Source: Streptomyces sp. NRRL F-5123 (GTDB lineage: Bacteria > Actinomycetota > Actinomycetes > Streptomycetales > Streptomycetaceae). Taken from it: 64,000 nucleotides of DNA. How positions within the stretch are numbered: position 1 is the stretch's first letter; every line of letters starts with the position of its first letter. The DNA lies in contig NZ_JOHY01000007.1 in assembly GCF_000721495.1 (NCBI RefSeq), positions 62,001-126,000 on the forward strand, read 5' to 3'. The notes below the pieces were generated by a model. It searched no databases. It had not been told where the DNA came from and was given only the letters and a program-made list of their open reading frames with translations. Position numbers and translations under genes: made by a program. Shown piece by piece: positions 14,328-24,812 of the stretch.

Positions 14328-16567
14328 GACCAGTACCGCCTGCCGAGCAGCAGCTTCTCCGGGCGGCCGGGGCCGAGCGCGGCGACCGCGGGGGCGGCGC
14401 CGTCCGCGGTGTGCGGGCCGCTCGCGGGGGCGTCCAGTTCCTCGGTGGCGGGCACCGTGTAGGAGGCCTGTGTCACGACGCCGTCGGCGGAGATCTTCGG
14501 CAGCGTGGAGAGCGGCTTGGGCATGATGCCCTTCTTCGGGTCGATCGTGGCGCTGTCCTTGGTGATGCCGTACATCGCCTCGTAGATGCGGCGGACGGCC
14601 TCGCCGGAGGCGCCGGAGCCGGTGCCGCCCTGGGAGATCGTCATGACGATCGTGTAGTCCTTGGTGTACGTGTCGAACCAGGACGTCGTCTGCTTGCCGT
14701 AGACCTCCGCCGTACCGGTCTTGGCGTGCAGCTTGATCTTGTCCTGCGGCCAACCGCCGAACTTCCAGTCGGCGGTGCCCTCGGTGACCACGCCGGCCAG
14801 CGCGTTGTCGATGTACTTGATGGTGGCCTTGGTGTCCGGGAGCTTGCCGGTGACCTTGGGCTCGATCGGGGTGACGGTCTTGCCGTCGGCGCTGACGACC
14901 GCCTTGCCGATGGTCGGCTGGTAGAGGGTGCCGCCGTTGGCGAGGGCCGCGTAGACCCGGGCCATCTGCACCGGTGTGACGAGCGTGTCGCCCTGGCCGA
15001 TGGAGTAGTTGACGGAGTCACCGGCGCGGATCACGTTGTGGTCGGCGCACTTCTCGATGGAGCTCTCGACTGCCTGGCTCTTCTGCTTGTCGTTCTTGTG
15101 CTGGGCTGCGGTACGGCACCAGTAGTCGTGCATCAGGTCGTTGTAGTCGGAGGCCCACTGCCGGTCCGGGACCCGCCCGGTGACCTCGCCGGGAAGGTCG
15201 ACGCCGGTCTTGGCGCCCAGGCCGAACTGGTGGGCGGTCTTGAAGAACCAGTCCTTGGGGTGCTTGGGGTTGGTGCCGCCGTCCTTCAGCCACTCCTGGT
15301 AGGCGACGCCGTAGAAGACGGTGTCGCAGGAGACCTCCAGGGCGCGGCCGAGCGAGATGTAGCCGAAGTTCTCGTTCTCGAAGTTCTTGAAGGTGTGGTC
15401 GCCGATCTGCATCGAGGACGAGCACATGTACTTGCCGTCCGGCTCGTAGCCGGCGTTGATGGCGGCGCTGGTGGAGACGACCTTGAAGGTCGAGCCCGGT
15501 GCCGACTGCCCCTGGATGGCCCGGTTCAGCAGCGGGTAGTCGGACTTCTTGTCGATCAGCGCGTTGTACGCCTTGGTGGAGATGCCGCCGACCCACTCGT
15601 TCGGGTCGTAGGTGGGCAGGCTCGCCATGGCGATGATGCGGCCGGTGCGGTTGTCCATGACGACCGCGGCGCCGGAGTCGGCCTTGTAGTTCTTGTGCGT
15701 GACGGTGTCGTACGTCTTGCGCGCGGCCACCATCGCGTCGTTGAGCTCCTTCTCGGTGACCGCCTGGACGCGGGCGTCGATGCTGGTCACGAGGTTGCTG
15801 CCGGGCTCCGCGGGGGTGTCGCCGGCCTTGCCGATGACGCGGCCGAGGTTGTCGACCTCGTAGCGGGTGACGCCCGCGGTGCCGCGCAGCTGCTCGTCGT
15901 AGACGCTCTCCAGGCCGGAGCGGCCGATCTGGTCGGACCGCAGCAGCGGGGTCTTGGTCTTCTCCGACGCGCTGACCTCGTCGTCGGTGACCGGGCCGAG
16001 GTAGCCGAGCACCTGCGCCGCGTTGGATTTGAAGGGGCCGGCGTAGCGGCGTACGGCGGTGGGCTCGGCGGTGACGCCGGGGAAGTCCTCGCGCCGCTCC
16101 ATGATCTGCAGCGCCTGCTGGGTGGTGGCCGAGTCGGTGATCGGGATGGGCTGGTAGGGCGAGCCGTTCCAGCACGGCTTGGGCGTCTTGGCGTCGCACA
16201 GCCGGACCTTGTCCAGCACCTCCTGCGGCGCCATGCCCAGCACCCCGGCGAGCCGGGTGAGCACGGCGGTGCCGTCGTCGGCCTGCTTGAGCAGGTCGGT
16301 GCGGCTGGCGGAGACGACGAGCTTGGTCTCGTTGTCGGCGAGCGGCACTCCGCGGTCGTCCAGGATGGAGCCGCGGACGGCGGAGGTGACGACCTGCTGG
16401 ATGTGGTTGCTCGCGGCCTTCTCGTCGTACTGCTGGCCGTTGCGGATCTGCAGGAACCACAGCCGGCCGCCGAGCGTGAGCAGCAGCGACACCACCAGGA
16501 TCTGCAGGATGACCAGCCGGATCGTCACCCGCGTGGTGCGCCCGGTCTCCGGGATGTTGCCGCTCAT
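14324..16567 (-). CDS. mrdA: Penicillin-binding protein 2 (class B transpeptidase)
   Basis: A 747-residue bitopic protein. One transmembrane helix (ILQILVVSLLLTLGGRLWFLQ) is followed by the pedestal domain and the transpeptidase domain with nucleophile Ser359 in SAPGSTFK, SVN near residue 518 and Lys616 in HAKTGTAE. It cross-links peptidoglycan in partnership with the RodA protein encoded immediately downstream. The C-terminal extension of about 60 residues after the conserved EAMYG region is Ala/Pro-rich. The ATG at 16567 overlaps the mreD stop by four bases. Length is in the upper range for the family. Confidence 0.96.
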   Translation of the reverse strand: MSGNIPETGRTTRVTIRLVILQILVVSLLLTLGGRLWFLQIRNGQQYDEKAASNHIQQVVTSAVRGSILDDRGVPLADNETKLVVSASRTDLLKQADDGTAVLTRLAGVLGMAPQEVLDKVRLCDAKTPKPCWNGSPYQPIPITDSATTQQALQIMERREDFPGVTAEPTAVRRYAGPFKSNAAQVLGYLGPVTDDEVSASEKTKTPLLRSDQIGRSGLESVYDEQLRGTAGVTRYEVDNLGRVIGKAGDTPAEPGSNLVTSIDARVQAVTEKELNDAMVAARKTYDTVTHKNYKADSGAAVVMDNRTGRIIAMASLPTYDPNEWVGGISTKAYNALIDKKSDYPLLNRAIQGQSAPGSTFKVVSTSAAINAGYEPDGKYMCSSSMQIGDHTFKNFENENFGYISLGRALEVSCDTVFYGVAYQEWLKDGGTNPKHPKDWFFKTAHQFGLGAKTGVDLPGEVTGRVPDRQWASDYNDLMHDYWCRTAAQHKNDKQKSQAVESSIEKCADHNVIRAGDSVNYSIGQGDTLVTPVQMARVYAALANGGTLYQPTIGKAVVSADGKTVTPIEPKVTGKLPDTKATIKYIDNALAGVVTEGTADWKFGGWPQDKIKLHAKTGTAEVYGKQTTSWFDTYTKDYTIVMTISQGGTGSGASGEAVRRIYEAMYGITKDSATIDPKKGIMPKPLSTLPKISADGVVTQASYTVPATEELDAPASGPHTADGAAPAVAALGPGRPEKLLLGRRYWS

Positions 16568-17196
16568 CGCCTGGCCCCCCTGACCATCGTGCCGCCCCTG
16601 CCGAACAGCCCGCCGCGCGGTGCGGCGATGCCGGTCCTGATCCGGCCGGCCCGGCCGCCGCCGTAGCCGCCGGAGACGTCCTCGGACATCGGGTCGTGGT
16701 CGAAGTGCCGCGCCATCGCCATGACCAGCGGCACCACGAAGGGCGCGAGCAGCAGGTCGTAGATCGTCGCGGTGAGGACGAGTTTGGCCAGGCCCACATG
16801 GGCGCCGGCGGTGTCGCCGACGATGCTGCCGACGCCCGCGTACAGCAGCGTGGTGGCGACGGCTCCGCCGATGACGACGAGCATGGGCCCGGCGGCGGTG
16901 CGCAGCCGGCCGCTCTCCGGCTTGGCCAGGCCCGCCGCGTAGCCGACGACGCACAGCACGAGCGCGTAGCGGCCCACCGCGTGGTCGGCCGGCGGCGCGA
17001 GGTCGGCGAGCAGACCGGCGAAGAAGCCGATGAGGCAGCCGGCGACATGGCCGTAGCTGATGGCCAGGCCCAGCACGGTCAGCAGCAGCAGGTCGGGCAC
17101 GGCGCCCGGCAGGTGCAGCCGGGCCAGCACGCTGACCTGGACGACCATCGCGACGACGACCAGCACGGTGGGGAGCACGATCCGGTTCAGACGCAT
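16564..17196 (-). CDS. mreD: Rod shape-determining membrane protein MreD
   Basis: A 210-residue membrane protein with about five or six helices, starting MRLNRIVLPTVLVVVAMVVQ and containing the MreD-like LHLPGAVPDLLLLTVLGLA and GFFAGLLADLAPP segments. The C-terminal 40 residues are Gly/Arg-rich and cytoplasmic. It lies three bases after mreC and overlaps pbp2, in the usual mreBCD-pbp2-rodA order. MreD helps link cytoplasmic MreB to the periplasmic wall enzymes. Confidence 0.94.
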   Translation of the reverse strand: MRLNRIVLPTVLVVVAMVVQVSVLARLHLPGAVPDLLLLTVLGLAISYGHVAGCLIGFFAGLLADLAPPADHAVGRYALVLCVVGYAAGLAKPESGRLRTAAGPMLVVIGGAVATTLLYAGVGSIVGDTAGAHVGLAKLVLTATIYDLLLAPFVVPLVMAMARHFDHDPMSEDVSGGYGGGRAGRIRTGIAAPRGGLFGRGGTMVRGARR

Positions 17197-17199
17197 GGG

Positions 17200-18201
17200 T
17201 CAGTCCCTGCTGCCGCGGCTGGTGGGCGTGGCGGTGGTCGTCGCGGGCGGCAGCACACCGTCGGCCTGGTTGTCGTTGCCCGGGGACGCCGGGGCGGTCG
17301 GGGTGCCGGTCGCCTTGGGCTTGGGCGGCGGCGGGGTCGTCGGGCGGGGCGGCAGCACGCTGTCGCGCGGGTCGGTCCGCGGGCCGACCACGACGACGCC
17401 GACGACGTCGAGCCGGGTGAAGCCGACGAAGGGCTGCACCTGGAGGGTCTTGGTGAGGTTGCCCCCGGACGGGTCGACGCCGATGACCTTGCCGACCGGC
17501 ACACCGGGCACGAAGGGCTTGTCCTGCTCCGAGCCGAAGGTCACCAGCCGGTCGCCCTTGTGCACCGCGGCCTTGCCGTTGAGCAGCTGCACCCGCATCG
17601 GGCGGTCGCCCTCGCCGCTGGCGAAGCCCAGCTCCATGGAGCTCTCCAGCCGGGTGCCGACGGTGAAGTCCGGGTCGTTGGCCAGCAGGACGGTCGAGGT
17701 GCTGTTGCCGACGGTGGTGACCCGGCCGACGAGCCCGTCGCCGTTGATGACCGTCATGTCGCGGGTGATGCCGTCGCGGCTGCCGGCGTCGATGGTGACC
17801 GTCCAGGAGAAGCCCTGCGCCGCTCCTATGGCGATGACCTGCGCGCCCTTGATGGCGTACTGCCCGGCGCCGGCGGTCTTGAGCAGCTTGTCGAGCTCCT
17901 GCGCCCGGTTGCGGGTGATGTCGTTGCTGCCGAGCTTCTGCTTGAGCGCGGCGTTCTCGCGTTCCAGCCGGCTGATGGTGCTGCTGCGGTCGCCGGAGTC
18001 GCGCACCGCGTCCACCGCGTTGCCGACCGGGTCGACGACTCCGGAGACGGCGTCCTCCACCGGGCCGAAGACGGATTCCGCGGCCTGCCGCGGCCGGTCG
18101 AGCGGGGAGTTCTCACCGCCCCTGATGTCCATGGTGATCAGCGCGAACGCGATCACGACCAGCAGCACCAGCAGCAGCCGGCTCTCCTTTGTGTCCCTCA
18201 C
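17200..18201 (-). CDS. mreC: Rod shape-determining protein MreC
   Basis: A 333-residue bitopic protein starting with GTG at 18201. It has one N-terminal transmembrane helix (LLLVLLVVIAFALITM), a coiled coil (about residues 72-105, ISRLERENAALKQKL), the beta-rich MreC domain with the family's DGLVGRV and SMELGFASGEGDRP segments, and a Pro/Thr-rich C-terminal tail of about 55 residues. MreC scaffolds the elongation complex outside the membrane. It is followed directly by mreD. Confidence 0.95.
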   Translation of the reverse strand: MRDTKESRLLLVLLVVIAFALITMDIRGGENSPLDRPRQAAESVFGPVEDAVSGVVDPVGNAVDAVRDSGDRSSTISRLERENAALKQKLGSNDITRNRAQELDKLLKTAGAGQYAIKGAQVIAIGAAQGFSWTVTIDAGSRDGITRDMTVINGDGLVGRVTTVGNSTSTVLLANDPDFTVGTRLESSMELGFASGEGDRPMRVQLLNGKAAVHKGDRLVTFGSEQDKPFVPGVPVGKVIGVDPSGGNLTKTLQVQPFVGFTRLDVVGVVVVGPRTDPRDSVLPPRPTTPPPPKPKATGTPTAPASPGNDNQADGVLPPATTTATPTSRGSRD

Positions 18202-18331
18202 GGGCGCCAGTCCGTGCCTTCCTCATCGGACCCGCCGCCGGTGGGGCAAGCGGCCGGTCGGAGCTACTGTGCTGGGGTGCGTGCGCCGCGGGCGGCCGGG
18301 CCTCGCGAGGCGGCGGCCCGCGGGCCGCGGG

Positions 18332-19366
18332 TCATCTGCGGGGGGCGGCGTCGAGAACGCGCTGCAGCGCCTCGAACTCCTCGACGCACTTGCCGGCGCC
18401 GAGCGCCACGCAGTCCAGCGGGGTCTCGGCGATGTGGATGGGCATGCCCGTCTCGTGCCGCAGCCGCTCGTCCAGGCCGCGCAGCAGCGCGCCGCCGCCG
18501 GCGAGCACGATGCCGCGGTCCATGATGTCGCCGGACAGCTCCGGCGGGCACTTGTCGAGCGTGGTCTTGACGGCGTCGACGATCGCGTTGACGGGCTCCT
18601 CGATGGCCTTGCGCACTTCCGCGGCGGAGATGACGACGGTCTTCGGCAGCCCGCTGACCAGGTCCCGGCCGCGGATCTCGGTGTGCTCCTCGTCGTCCTT
18701 GTTCGCGAACGCGGACCCGACGGTCAGCTTGATCTGCTCGGCGGTGCGCTCGCCCAGCAGCAGGCTGTACTCCTTCTTGATGTGCTGGATGATCGCGTTG
18801 TCCAGCTCGTCGCCCGCGACCCGGATGGACTGCGCGGTGACGATGCCGCCGAGGCTGATGACCGCGACCTCGGTGGTGCCGCCGCCGATGTCGACGACCA
18901 TGTTGCCCGTCGCCTCGTGCACCGGCAGGCCCGCGCCGATCGCGGCGGCCATCGGCTCCTCGATGATGTGCACGGTGCGCGCGCCGGCCTGGTTGGCCGC
19001 GTCGATCACGGCGCGGCGCTCCACGCCGGTGATGCCGGACGGCACGCAGATGACCATGCGCGGGCGGGCGAGGTAGCGGCGGCGGTGCACCTTGAGGATG
19101 AAGTAGCGCAGCATCCGCTCGGTGATCTCGAAGTCGGCGATGACGCCGTCCTTCAGCGGCCGGACCGCCACGATGTTGCCCGGGGTGCGGCCGATCATCT
19201 TCTTGGCCTCGGCGCCGACCGCGAGGATGCCGCCGGTGTTGGTGTTGACCGCCACCACCGATGGCTCGTTCAGCACGATCCCGCGGCCCCTGACGTACAC
19301 CAGCGTGTTGGCCGTGCCGAGGTCGACAGCCATGTCACGGCCGATGAACGACATGTTGTTCGCCAT
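18332..19366 (-). CDS. mreB: Actin-like cell shape protein MreB
   Basis: A 344-residue actin homologue. Phosphate-1 motif [13 protein letters not shown], phosphate-2 [12 protein letters not shown] and the adenosine motif [16 protein letters not shown] are all present. I chose the ATG at 19366 ([11 protein letters not shown]), which matches the usual length of streptomycete MreB; an upstream in-frame ATG at 19408 would add 14 residues. In Streptomyces MreB acts mainly in spore wall assembly. A 130-bp gap separates it from mreC. Confidence 0.96.
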   Translation of the reverse strand: MANNMSFIGRDMAVDLGTANTLVYVRGRGIVLNEPSVVAVNTNTGGILAVGAEAKKMIGRTPGNIVAVRPLKDGVIADFEITERMLRYFILKVHRRRYLARPRMVICVPSGITGVERRAVIDAANQAGARTVHIIEEPMAAAIGAGLPVHEATGNMVVDIGGGTTEVAVISLGGIVTAQSIRVAGDELDNAIIQHIKKEYSLLLGERTAEQIKLTVGSAFANKDDEEHTEIRGRDLVSGLPKTVVISAAEVRKAIEEPVNAIVDAVKTTLDKCPPELSGDIMDRGIVLAGGGALLRGLDERLRHETGMPIHIAETPLDCVALGAGKCVEEFEALQRVLDAAPRR

Positions 19367-19550
19367 GAGGATACGTCTGGCCTTCCCGAGCTTGAGCGGA
19401 GATTCCATCGTAGTCGCGACCTGTGAGGCGCGCGGGCCGGGGCTCCGACGTCATTGTCATCAGAACACACAGCAGACCCCAGTAATGGTGACGCCGTGTC
19501 GGGGTGTTTGGTTCCCGACAGGCCACGGGTCACGCCCCCGGTTGCGGGAG

Positions 19551-19964
19551 TTAGGCCAGACCGGGGAAGAAGAGCTTGATCTCGCGCTCGGCGGATTCGG
19601 GCGAGTCGGACGCGTGCACCAGGTTCTCCCGGACGATGGTGCCGAAGTCCCCCCGGATGGAGCCGGGTGCGGCGGCGATCGGGTCGGTCGGGCCGGCCAG
19701 CGCGCGCATTCCCTCGACGACCCGCTCGCCCTCGACGACCAGCGCGACCGACGGGCCCGCGGACATGAACTCCACCAGCGGCTCGTAGAACGGCCGGCCG
19801 ACGTGCTCGGCGTAGTGCTGCTCCAGGGTGCCGCGGTCCAGGGTGCGCAGCTCCAGGGCGCTGATCGTCCAGCCCGCCTTGCGCTCGATGCGGCCGATGA
19901 TCTCGCCGACCAGGCCGCGGCGGACCGCGTCGGGCTTGAGAAGGACGAGGGTGCGCGTGGACAC
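19551..19964 (-). CDS. ndk: Nucleoside diphosphate kinase
   Basis: A 137-residue enzyme with full family length. The GTG at 19964 follows AGGAG. It has the ATP-site segment TLVLLKPDAVRRGLVGEII and the phospho-accepting histidine, His117, in ENLVHASDS. It balances NTP pools by a ping-pong phosphotransfer. It lies upstream of the mre cluster with a 184-bp gap to mreB and downstream of the DUF4233 gene. Confidence 0.97.
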   Translation of the reverse strand: MSTRTLVLLKPDAVRRGLVGEIIGRIERKAGWTISALELRTLDRGTLEQHYAEHVGRPFYEPLVEFMSAGPSVALVVEGERVVEGMRALAGPTDPIAAAPGSIRGDFGTIVRENLVHASDSPESAEREIKLFFPGLA

Positions 19965-20021
19965 GGGCGGCTCCTGCGGGGATGGGGGTGACGGTCGTGC
20001 GACGAGCCTACAAGGCCGCTG

Positions 20022-20357
20022 TCAGGCGGACTGCGCCGCGTTCCTGGCCTTGGCCTCGTCGATCACGCGCCCGTAGTGGATCGACGCCCACCACAGAGCC
20101 GCGAAGACCGCGCCGAGGAAGAACATCGTACCGACCGCCAGGCCGCTGAGGACCAGCCCGATCTGCAGCGCCCAGCCCACGGCGAGCGCCCCGCGCCGCC
20201 CGAGCATCCCGCACAGCAGCAGGCACAGCACCATCACGACCCCGCACACCGTCCACACGGTGCCCACCGACAGGTCCTCGTTCTTCATCGCGACCAGTCC
20301 CGCGAAGCCGACCACGAAGAACTCGCTGATCAGCGTGGTCGAACACAGCATGCGCAT
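20022..20357 (-). CDS. DUF4233 small membrane protein
   Basis: A 111-residue protein with four hydrophobic helices, starting MRMLCSTTLISEFFVVGFAG and ending with a short charged tail. Proteins of this family are almost always found directly after folC in actinobacteria, as here (13 bp gap), and their role is unknown. The pattern of one stop-start junction suggests co-transcription with folC. Confidence 0.88.
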   Translation of the reverse strand: MRMLCSTTLISEFFVVGFAGLVAMKNEDLSVGTVWTVCGVVMVLCLLLCGMLGRRGALAVGWALQIGLVLSGLAVGTMFFLGAVFAALWWASIHYGRVIDEAKARNAAQSA

Positions 20358-20370
20358 GAGATCAAGCCCC

Positions 20371-21942
20371 TCAACTGCGGCCCAGCAGCAGCCGGGCCTC
20401 TCCCACGGTGATGACCGAACCGGTCACCAGCACGCCCGCGCCGGCGTACGCGCCCTCGTCCTCGGCCAGCGTGATCGCCGCCTCCAGCGCGTCGTCCAGC
20501 CGCGGTTCGACCTGCACCCGCTCGTCGCCGAACACCTCGACGGCGAGCGCCGCCAGTTCGTCCACGTCCATCGCCCGCGACGTGGAGTTGCGCGTCACGA
20601 CGACCTCGGCGAGGACCGGCTCGAACGCCTCCAGCAGCCCGCGCACGTCCTTGTCCCGGCTCGGGCTCACGACGCCCACCAGGTGCGTGAAGTCGAAGGC
20701 CTCGCGGATCGCGGCCGCGGTGGCCTGCGCGCCCGCCGGGTTGTGCGCCGCGTCCAGCACCACGCTGGGGCTGCGGCGGACGACCTCCAGCCGGCCCGGT
20801 GAGGTGACGGCGGCGAAGGCGCCGCGCACCGTGTCCAGGTCCAGGGTGCGCTGGTGGACCTGGCCGATGCCGAAGAAGGCCTCGACCGCGGCGAGCGCGA
20901 CCGCGGCGTTCTGCGCCTGGTGCTCGCCGTACAGCGGCAGGAAGACCTGGTCGTACTCGCCGCCGAGGCCGCGGAGCGTCAGCATCTGCCCGCCGACGGC
21001 GACCTCGCGGGACAGGACGCCGAACTCCTGGCCCTCGCGGGCCACCGTCGCGTCCTCCCGGACCGCCCGCTCCAGCAGCGTGTGCGCGGCGTCCGCGGGC
21101 TGGCGGGCGAACACGGCGGTCGCGCCCTTCTTGACGATGCCGGACTTCTCGACCGCGATCTCGCCCGGGGTCCCGCCGAGCCGGTCGGTGTGGTCCAGCG
21201 CGATCGGGGTGACGACGGCGACCTGTCCGTCGATCACGTTGGTCGCGTCCCAGCTGCCGCCCATGCCGACCTCGACGACCGCGACGTCGACCGGCGCGTC
21301 GGCGAAGGCCGCGTAGGCCATCGCGGTGATGACCTCGAAGAACGACAGCCGGTGCTCCTGGGCCGCGTCGACCATCTGCACGTACGGCTGGAGGTCGCGG
21401 TAGGTCTCGATGAAGCGCTCGGCACTGATCGGGGTGCCGTCCAGGCTGATCCGCTCGGTGATGGCCTGGACGTGCGGGCTGGTGTAGCGGCCGACGCGCA
21501 GGTCGAAGGCCAGCAGCAGCCGTTCGACCATCCGCGCGGTGGTGGTCTTGCCGTTGGTGCCGGTGATGTGGATCGACGGGTAGCCGCGCTGCGGCTCCCC
21601 GAGCACGTCCATCACGGCCTGCATCCGCACGAGCGACGGGTCGAGCTTGGTCTCCGGCCAGCGGGCCAGCAGCTCCGCCTCGACCTCGCGCAGCTCACGG
21701 TCCACCGCCGGGTCCTCGGGGCGGCGCGGCACGTCGTCCGCGGCGGACGGCGGGGCGACGCCCGCCCGCAGCGTGCGGCTGCCGGCCTCGATGACGGCCA
21801 TGTCCACCTCGCGGGGCGCGTCGGCCGCGGTGCGCTCGTCGTCGAGGTCGTAGGCAGCCTCTTCGGTGTGGTCGGCGCCGTCGGCATCCGGGTCGAAGGC
21901 GTCGTCGTATCCGGAGTCGCCGCTGCGGGGGAGGTCGGTCAC
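20371..21942 (-). CDS. folC: Bifunctional dihydrofolate synthase / folylpolyglutamate synthase
   Basis: A 523-residue Mur-ligase-like enzyme starting with GTG at 21942. The ATP-binding loop GTNGKTTT is at residues 128-135; VVEVGMGGSWDATNV and LDHTDRLGGT follow, and the C-terminal domain has VVLDAAHNPAGA. It attaches glutamate to dihydropteroate and to folates. The first 80 or so residues form a strongly acidic extension that is not part of the catalytic fold, seen in some streptomycete homologues. Confidence 0.96.
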   Translation of the reverse strand: MTDLPRSGDSGYDDAFDPDADGADHTEEAAYDLDDERTAADAPREVDMAVIEAGSRTLRAGVAPPSAADDVPRRPEDPAVDRELREVEAELLARWPETKLDPSLVRMQAVMDVLGEPQRGYPSIHITGTNGKTTTARMVERLLLAFDLRVGRYTSPHVQAITERISLDGTPISAERFIETYRDLQPYVQMVDAAQEHRLSFFEVITAMAYAAFADAPVDVAVVEVGMGGSWDATNVIDGQVAVVTPIALDHTDRLGGTPGEIAVEKSGIVKKGATAVFARQPADAAHTLLERAVREDATVAREGQEFGVLSREVAVGGQMLTLRGLGGEYDQVFLPLYGEHQAQNAAVALAAVEAFFGIGQVHQRTLDLDTVRGAFAAVTSPGRLEVVRRSPSVVLDAAHNPAGAQATAAAIREAFDFTHLVGVVSPSRDKDVRGLLEAFEPVLAEVVVTRNSTSRAMDVDELAALAVEVFGDERVQVEPRLDDALEAAITLAEDEGAYAGAGVLVTGSVITVGEARLLLGRS

Positions 21943-21956
21943 ACCGTCCAGTCTAC

Positions 21957-21996
21957 GGAAGGCGGCCCCGGCCTCATGGCCAGGGCCGCCCCCTTC
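21957..21996. terminator. Hairpin between valS and folC
   Basis: The inverted repeat ggaaggcggccc with gggccgcc...ttcc (three-base bulge) lies between the end of valS and the start of folC on the minus strand. It is followed downstream by no U run, as often in Streptomyces terminators. A short region after it (22005-22065) repeats gtcagctgcccg. Confidence 0.5.
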
Positions 21997-22067
21997 CGTA
22001 CAGCTTGTCCGTCAGCTGCCCGCCGGCTCCGCGTCAGCTGCCCGGCAGCTCTGGTCAGCCCTGTCCG

Positions 22068-24698
22068 TCAGCCCTGCGGGAGGGCGGCGAGCTGGGCGGT
22101 GATCCGCTCGATGTCGGACTCCGCGGTCGCGAGCCGGGCCCGGATGCCGGTCACGACCTTCTCCGGGGCCTTGGCGAGGAAGCCCTCGTTGCCGAGCTTG
22201 CGCTCCGCGTCGGACTTCTCCTTCTCGGCCGCCGCCAGGTCCTTCGTGAGCCGCTTGCGCTCGGCGGCCACGTCGATCGTGCCGGACAGGTCCAGCTCGA
22301 CGGCGGCGCCGCCGACCGGCAGCGAGGCGGTGGCGTGGAAGCCCTCCTCGGCCGGCTGGAGCCGCAGCATCTGACGGATGGCCCCTTCGTGCGGGCCGAG
22401 CACCGTGCCGTCCAGGGTGAGCCGCGCGGGCACCCGCTGGCCCGGCTGGACGCCCTGGTCGCTGCGGAAGCGGCGGACCTCCGTGACGATCCGCTGCACC
22501 GCGGCGATCTCCGCCTCGGCCGCCGCGTCGCGGAAGCCGCTGTCGGCCGGCCAGTCGGCGATCACGAGCGACTCGCCGCCGGTGAGCGTCGTCCACAGGG
22601 TGTCGGTGACGAAGGGCACGATCGGGTGCAGCAGCCGCAGCAGCGTGTCCAGGACCTCGCCGAGCACCCGCCCGGAGACCCGGGCGCCCTCGCCGCCGCC
22701 GAGGAACGTGGTCTTGGACAGCTCGACGTACCAGTCGAAGACCTCGTCCCACGCGAAGTGGTAGAGCGCGTCGGACAGCTTGGCGAACTGGTAGTCGTCG
22801 TAGTAGCCGTCGACCTCGGCGACGACCCGGCCGAGCCGGGAGAGGATCCAGCGGTCGGCCGCCGACATCTCCTCGGGGGCGGGCAGCGGGCCCTCGGTGG
22901 TGGCGCCGTTCATGAGCGCGAAGCGGGTGGCGTTCCAGATCTTGTTGGCGAAGTTGCGGGACGCCTTGACCCAGTCCTCGCCGATCGGCACGTCCGCGCC
23001 CGGGTTGGCGCCGGTGGCCAGGGTGAAGCGGACGGCGTCCGAGCCGTAGGCGTCCATCCAGTCCAGCGGGTCCACCGAGTTGGGGTTGGACTTGGACATC
23101 TTCTTGCCGTGCTCGTCACGCACCAGACCGGTGAGCGCGATGGTGTGGAAGGGCGCGACGCCGTCCATCGCGTACAGGCCGAACATCATCATCCGGGCGA
23201 CCCAGAAGAAGATGATGTCGTGCCCGGTCAGCAGCACGTCGGTCGGGTAGAACTTCGCCAGTTCCGGCGTCCGTTCGGGCCAGCCGAGGGTCGAGAAGGG
23301 CCACAGGCCGGAGGAGAACCAGGTGTCCAGGACGTCGGAGTCCTGCGTCCAGCCCTCGCCGGTCGGCGCCTGCTCGTCGGGGCCGACGCACACCGTCTCG
23401 CCGTTCGGGCCGTACCAGACCGGGATGCGGTGGCCCCACCACAACTGGCGCGAGATGCACCAGTCGTGCATGTTGTCGACCCAGTCGAAGTAGCGCTTCT
23501 CCATCTCCCGCGGGTGGATGGCGACCCGGCCGTCGCGCACCGCGTCGCCCGCGGCCTGCGCCAGCGGGCCGACCTTGACCCACCACTGGAGCGACAGCCG
23601 CGGCTCGATCGTGGTCCGGCAGCGCGAGCAGTGGCCGACCGAGTGGACGTACGGGCGCTTCTCGGCGACGATCCGGCCCTGCTCGCGCAGCGCCCCGACG
23701 ATGGCCGACCGCGCCTCGAAGCGGTCCAGGCCCTCGAACGGGCCGGGCGCGGTGATGACCGCCCGCTCGTCCATGATCGTCAGCGACTCCAGGCCGTGCC
23801 GGCGGCCGATGGCGAAGTCGTTCGGGTCGTGGGCGGGCGTCACCTTGACCGCGCCCGTGCCGAACTCCGGGTCGACGTGGGTGTCGGCGACGACCGGGAT
23901 GGTGCGGTCGGTCAGCGGCAGCTTGATGCGCCTGCCGACGAGGTGCCGGTAGCGCTCGTCGTCCGGGTGGACGGCGACGGCGGTGTCGCCGAGCATCGTC
24001 TCGACCCGGGTGGTGGCCACGACGACGCTGTCCTCGCCCTCGCCGTAGCGGATCGACACCAGCTCGCCGTCGTCGTCCTGGTACTCCACCTCGATGTCGG
24101 AGATGGCTGTCAGACAGCGCGGGCACCAGTTGATGATGCGCTCGGCGCGGTAGATCAGCTCGTCGTCGTAGAGCCGCTTGAAGATCGTCTGGACGGCGCG
24201 CGAGAGGCCCTCGTCCATCGTGAAGCGTTCCTTGGACCAGTCGACGCCGTCACCGAGCCGCCGCATCTGGCCGAGGATGCGCCCGCCGTACTCCTCCTTC
24301 CAGCGCCACACGCGCTCGACGAAGGCCTCGCGGCCGATGTCGTGCCGCGACTTGCCCTCCTCCGCGAGCTGCTGCTCCACCTTGTTCTGGGTGGCGATTC
24401 CGGCGTGGTCCATGCCGGGCAGCCACAGCGCCTCGTAGCCCTGCATGCGCTTGCGGCGCGTGAGGGCGTCCATCAGCGTGTGCTGGAAGGCATGGCCCAG
24501 GTGCAGGCTGCCGGTGACGTTCGGCGGCGGGATGACGATGGTGTACGCGGGCTTGTCGCTCTTGGCGTCCGCCTCGAAGTAGCCGCGTTCTACCCAGCGC
24601 TCGTACAGCGGCCCCTCTACCTCGGCCGGCGCGTACGTCGTCGGCAGATCGGGGGTGCTGTTCGGCCCGCTGGCGGGGCGCTGAGTGTTGTCGGTCAC
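22068..24698 (-). CDS. valS: Valyl-tRNA synthetase
   Basis: An 876-residue class I synthetase. It has [16 protein letters not shown] with the HIGH-type motif HLGH at 66-69, the editing domain with its [18 protein letters not shown] segment, and KMSKS at 533-537. The tRNA-binding arm at the C-terminus is a coiled coil (last 65 residues). The start is GTG at 24698. A -10 hexamer TAGAAT lies six bases upstream, so the message is probably leaderless. No T-box is visible in the 114-bp upstream gap. Confidence 0.98.
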   Translation of the reverse strand: MTDNTQRPASGPNSTPDLPTTYAPAEVEGPLYERWVERGYFEADAKSDKPAYTIVIPPPNVTGSLHLGHAFQHTLMDALTRRKRMQGYEALWLPGMDHAGIATQNKVEQQLAEEGKSRHDIGREAFVERVWRWKEEYGGRILGQMRRLGDGVDWSKERFTMDEGLSRAVQTIFKRLYDDELIYRAERIINWCPRCLTAISDIEVEYQDDDGELVSIRYGEGEDSVVVATTRVETMLGDTAVAVHPDDERYRHLVGRRIKLPLTDRTIPVVADTHVDPEFGTGAVKVTPAHDPNDFAIGRRHGLESLTIMDERAVITAPGPFEGLDRFEARSAIVGALREQGRIVAEKRPYVHSVGHCSRCRTTIEPRLSLQWWVKVGPLAQAAGDAVRDGRVAIHPREMEKRYFDWVDNMHDWCISRQLWWGHRIPVWYGPNGETVCVGPDEQAPTGEGWTQDSDVLDTWFSSGLWPFSTLGWPERTPELAKFYPTDVLLTGHDIIFFWVARMMMFGLYAMDGVAPFHTIALTGLVRDEHGKKMSKSNPNSVDPLDWMDAYGSDAVRFTLATGANPGADVPIGEDWVKASRNFANKIWNATRFALMNGATTEGPLPAPEEMSAADRWILSRLGRVVAEVDGYYDDYQFAKLSDALYHFAWDEVFDWYVELSKTTFLGGGEGARVSGRVLGEVLDTLLRLLHPIVPFVTDTLWTTLTGGESLVIADWPADSGFRDAAAEAEIAAVQRIVTEVRRFRSDQGVQPGQRVPARLTLDGTVLGPHEGAIRQMLRLQPAEEGFHATASLPVGGAAVELDLSGTIDVAAERKRLTKDLAAAEKEKSDAERKLGNEGFLAKAPEKVVTGIRARLATAESDIERITAQLAALPQG

Positions 24699-24704
24699 CC
24701 GCCG

Positions 24705-24710
24705 ATTCTA
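24705..24710 (-). promoter_or_regulatory. -10 box of valS, consistent with leaderless start
   Basis: TAGAAT on the minus strand fits the TANNNT consensus of the major streptomycete sigma factor. The distance to the GTG (six bases) places the transcript start at the initiation codon. No good -35 hexamer is seen at the expected distance. Confidence 0.45.
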
Positions 24711-24812
24711 CGGGGGCGGGCCGGGCTGTTACGAATCAGTTGCCCCCCTCCGGCGCCCGCGTGCGCGGCGTCCGCGAGGATGGGGGGATTCGTTTGACGG
24801 AGGGGACGATCC

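Noticed and set aside
24699..24812. T-box or other riboswitch ahead of valS
   Set aside because: A -10 box lies six bases before the start, leaving no leader, and the gap is only 114 bp.
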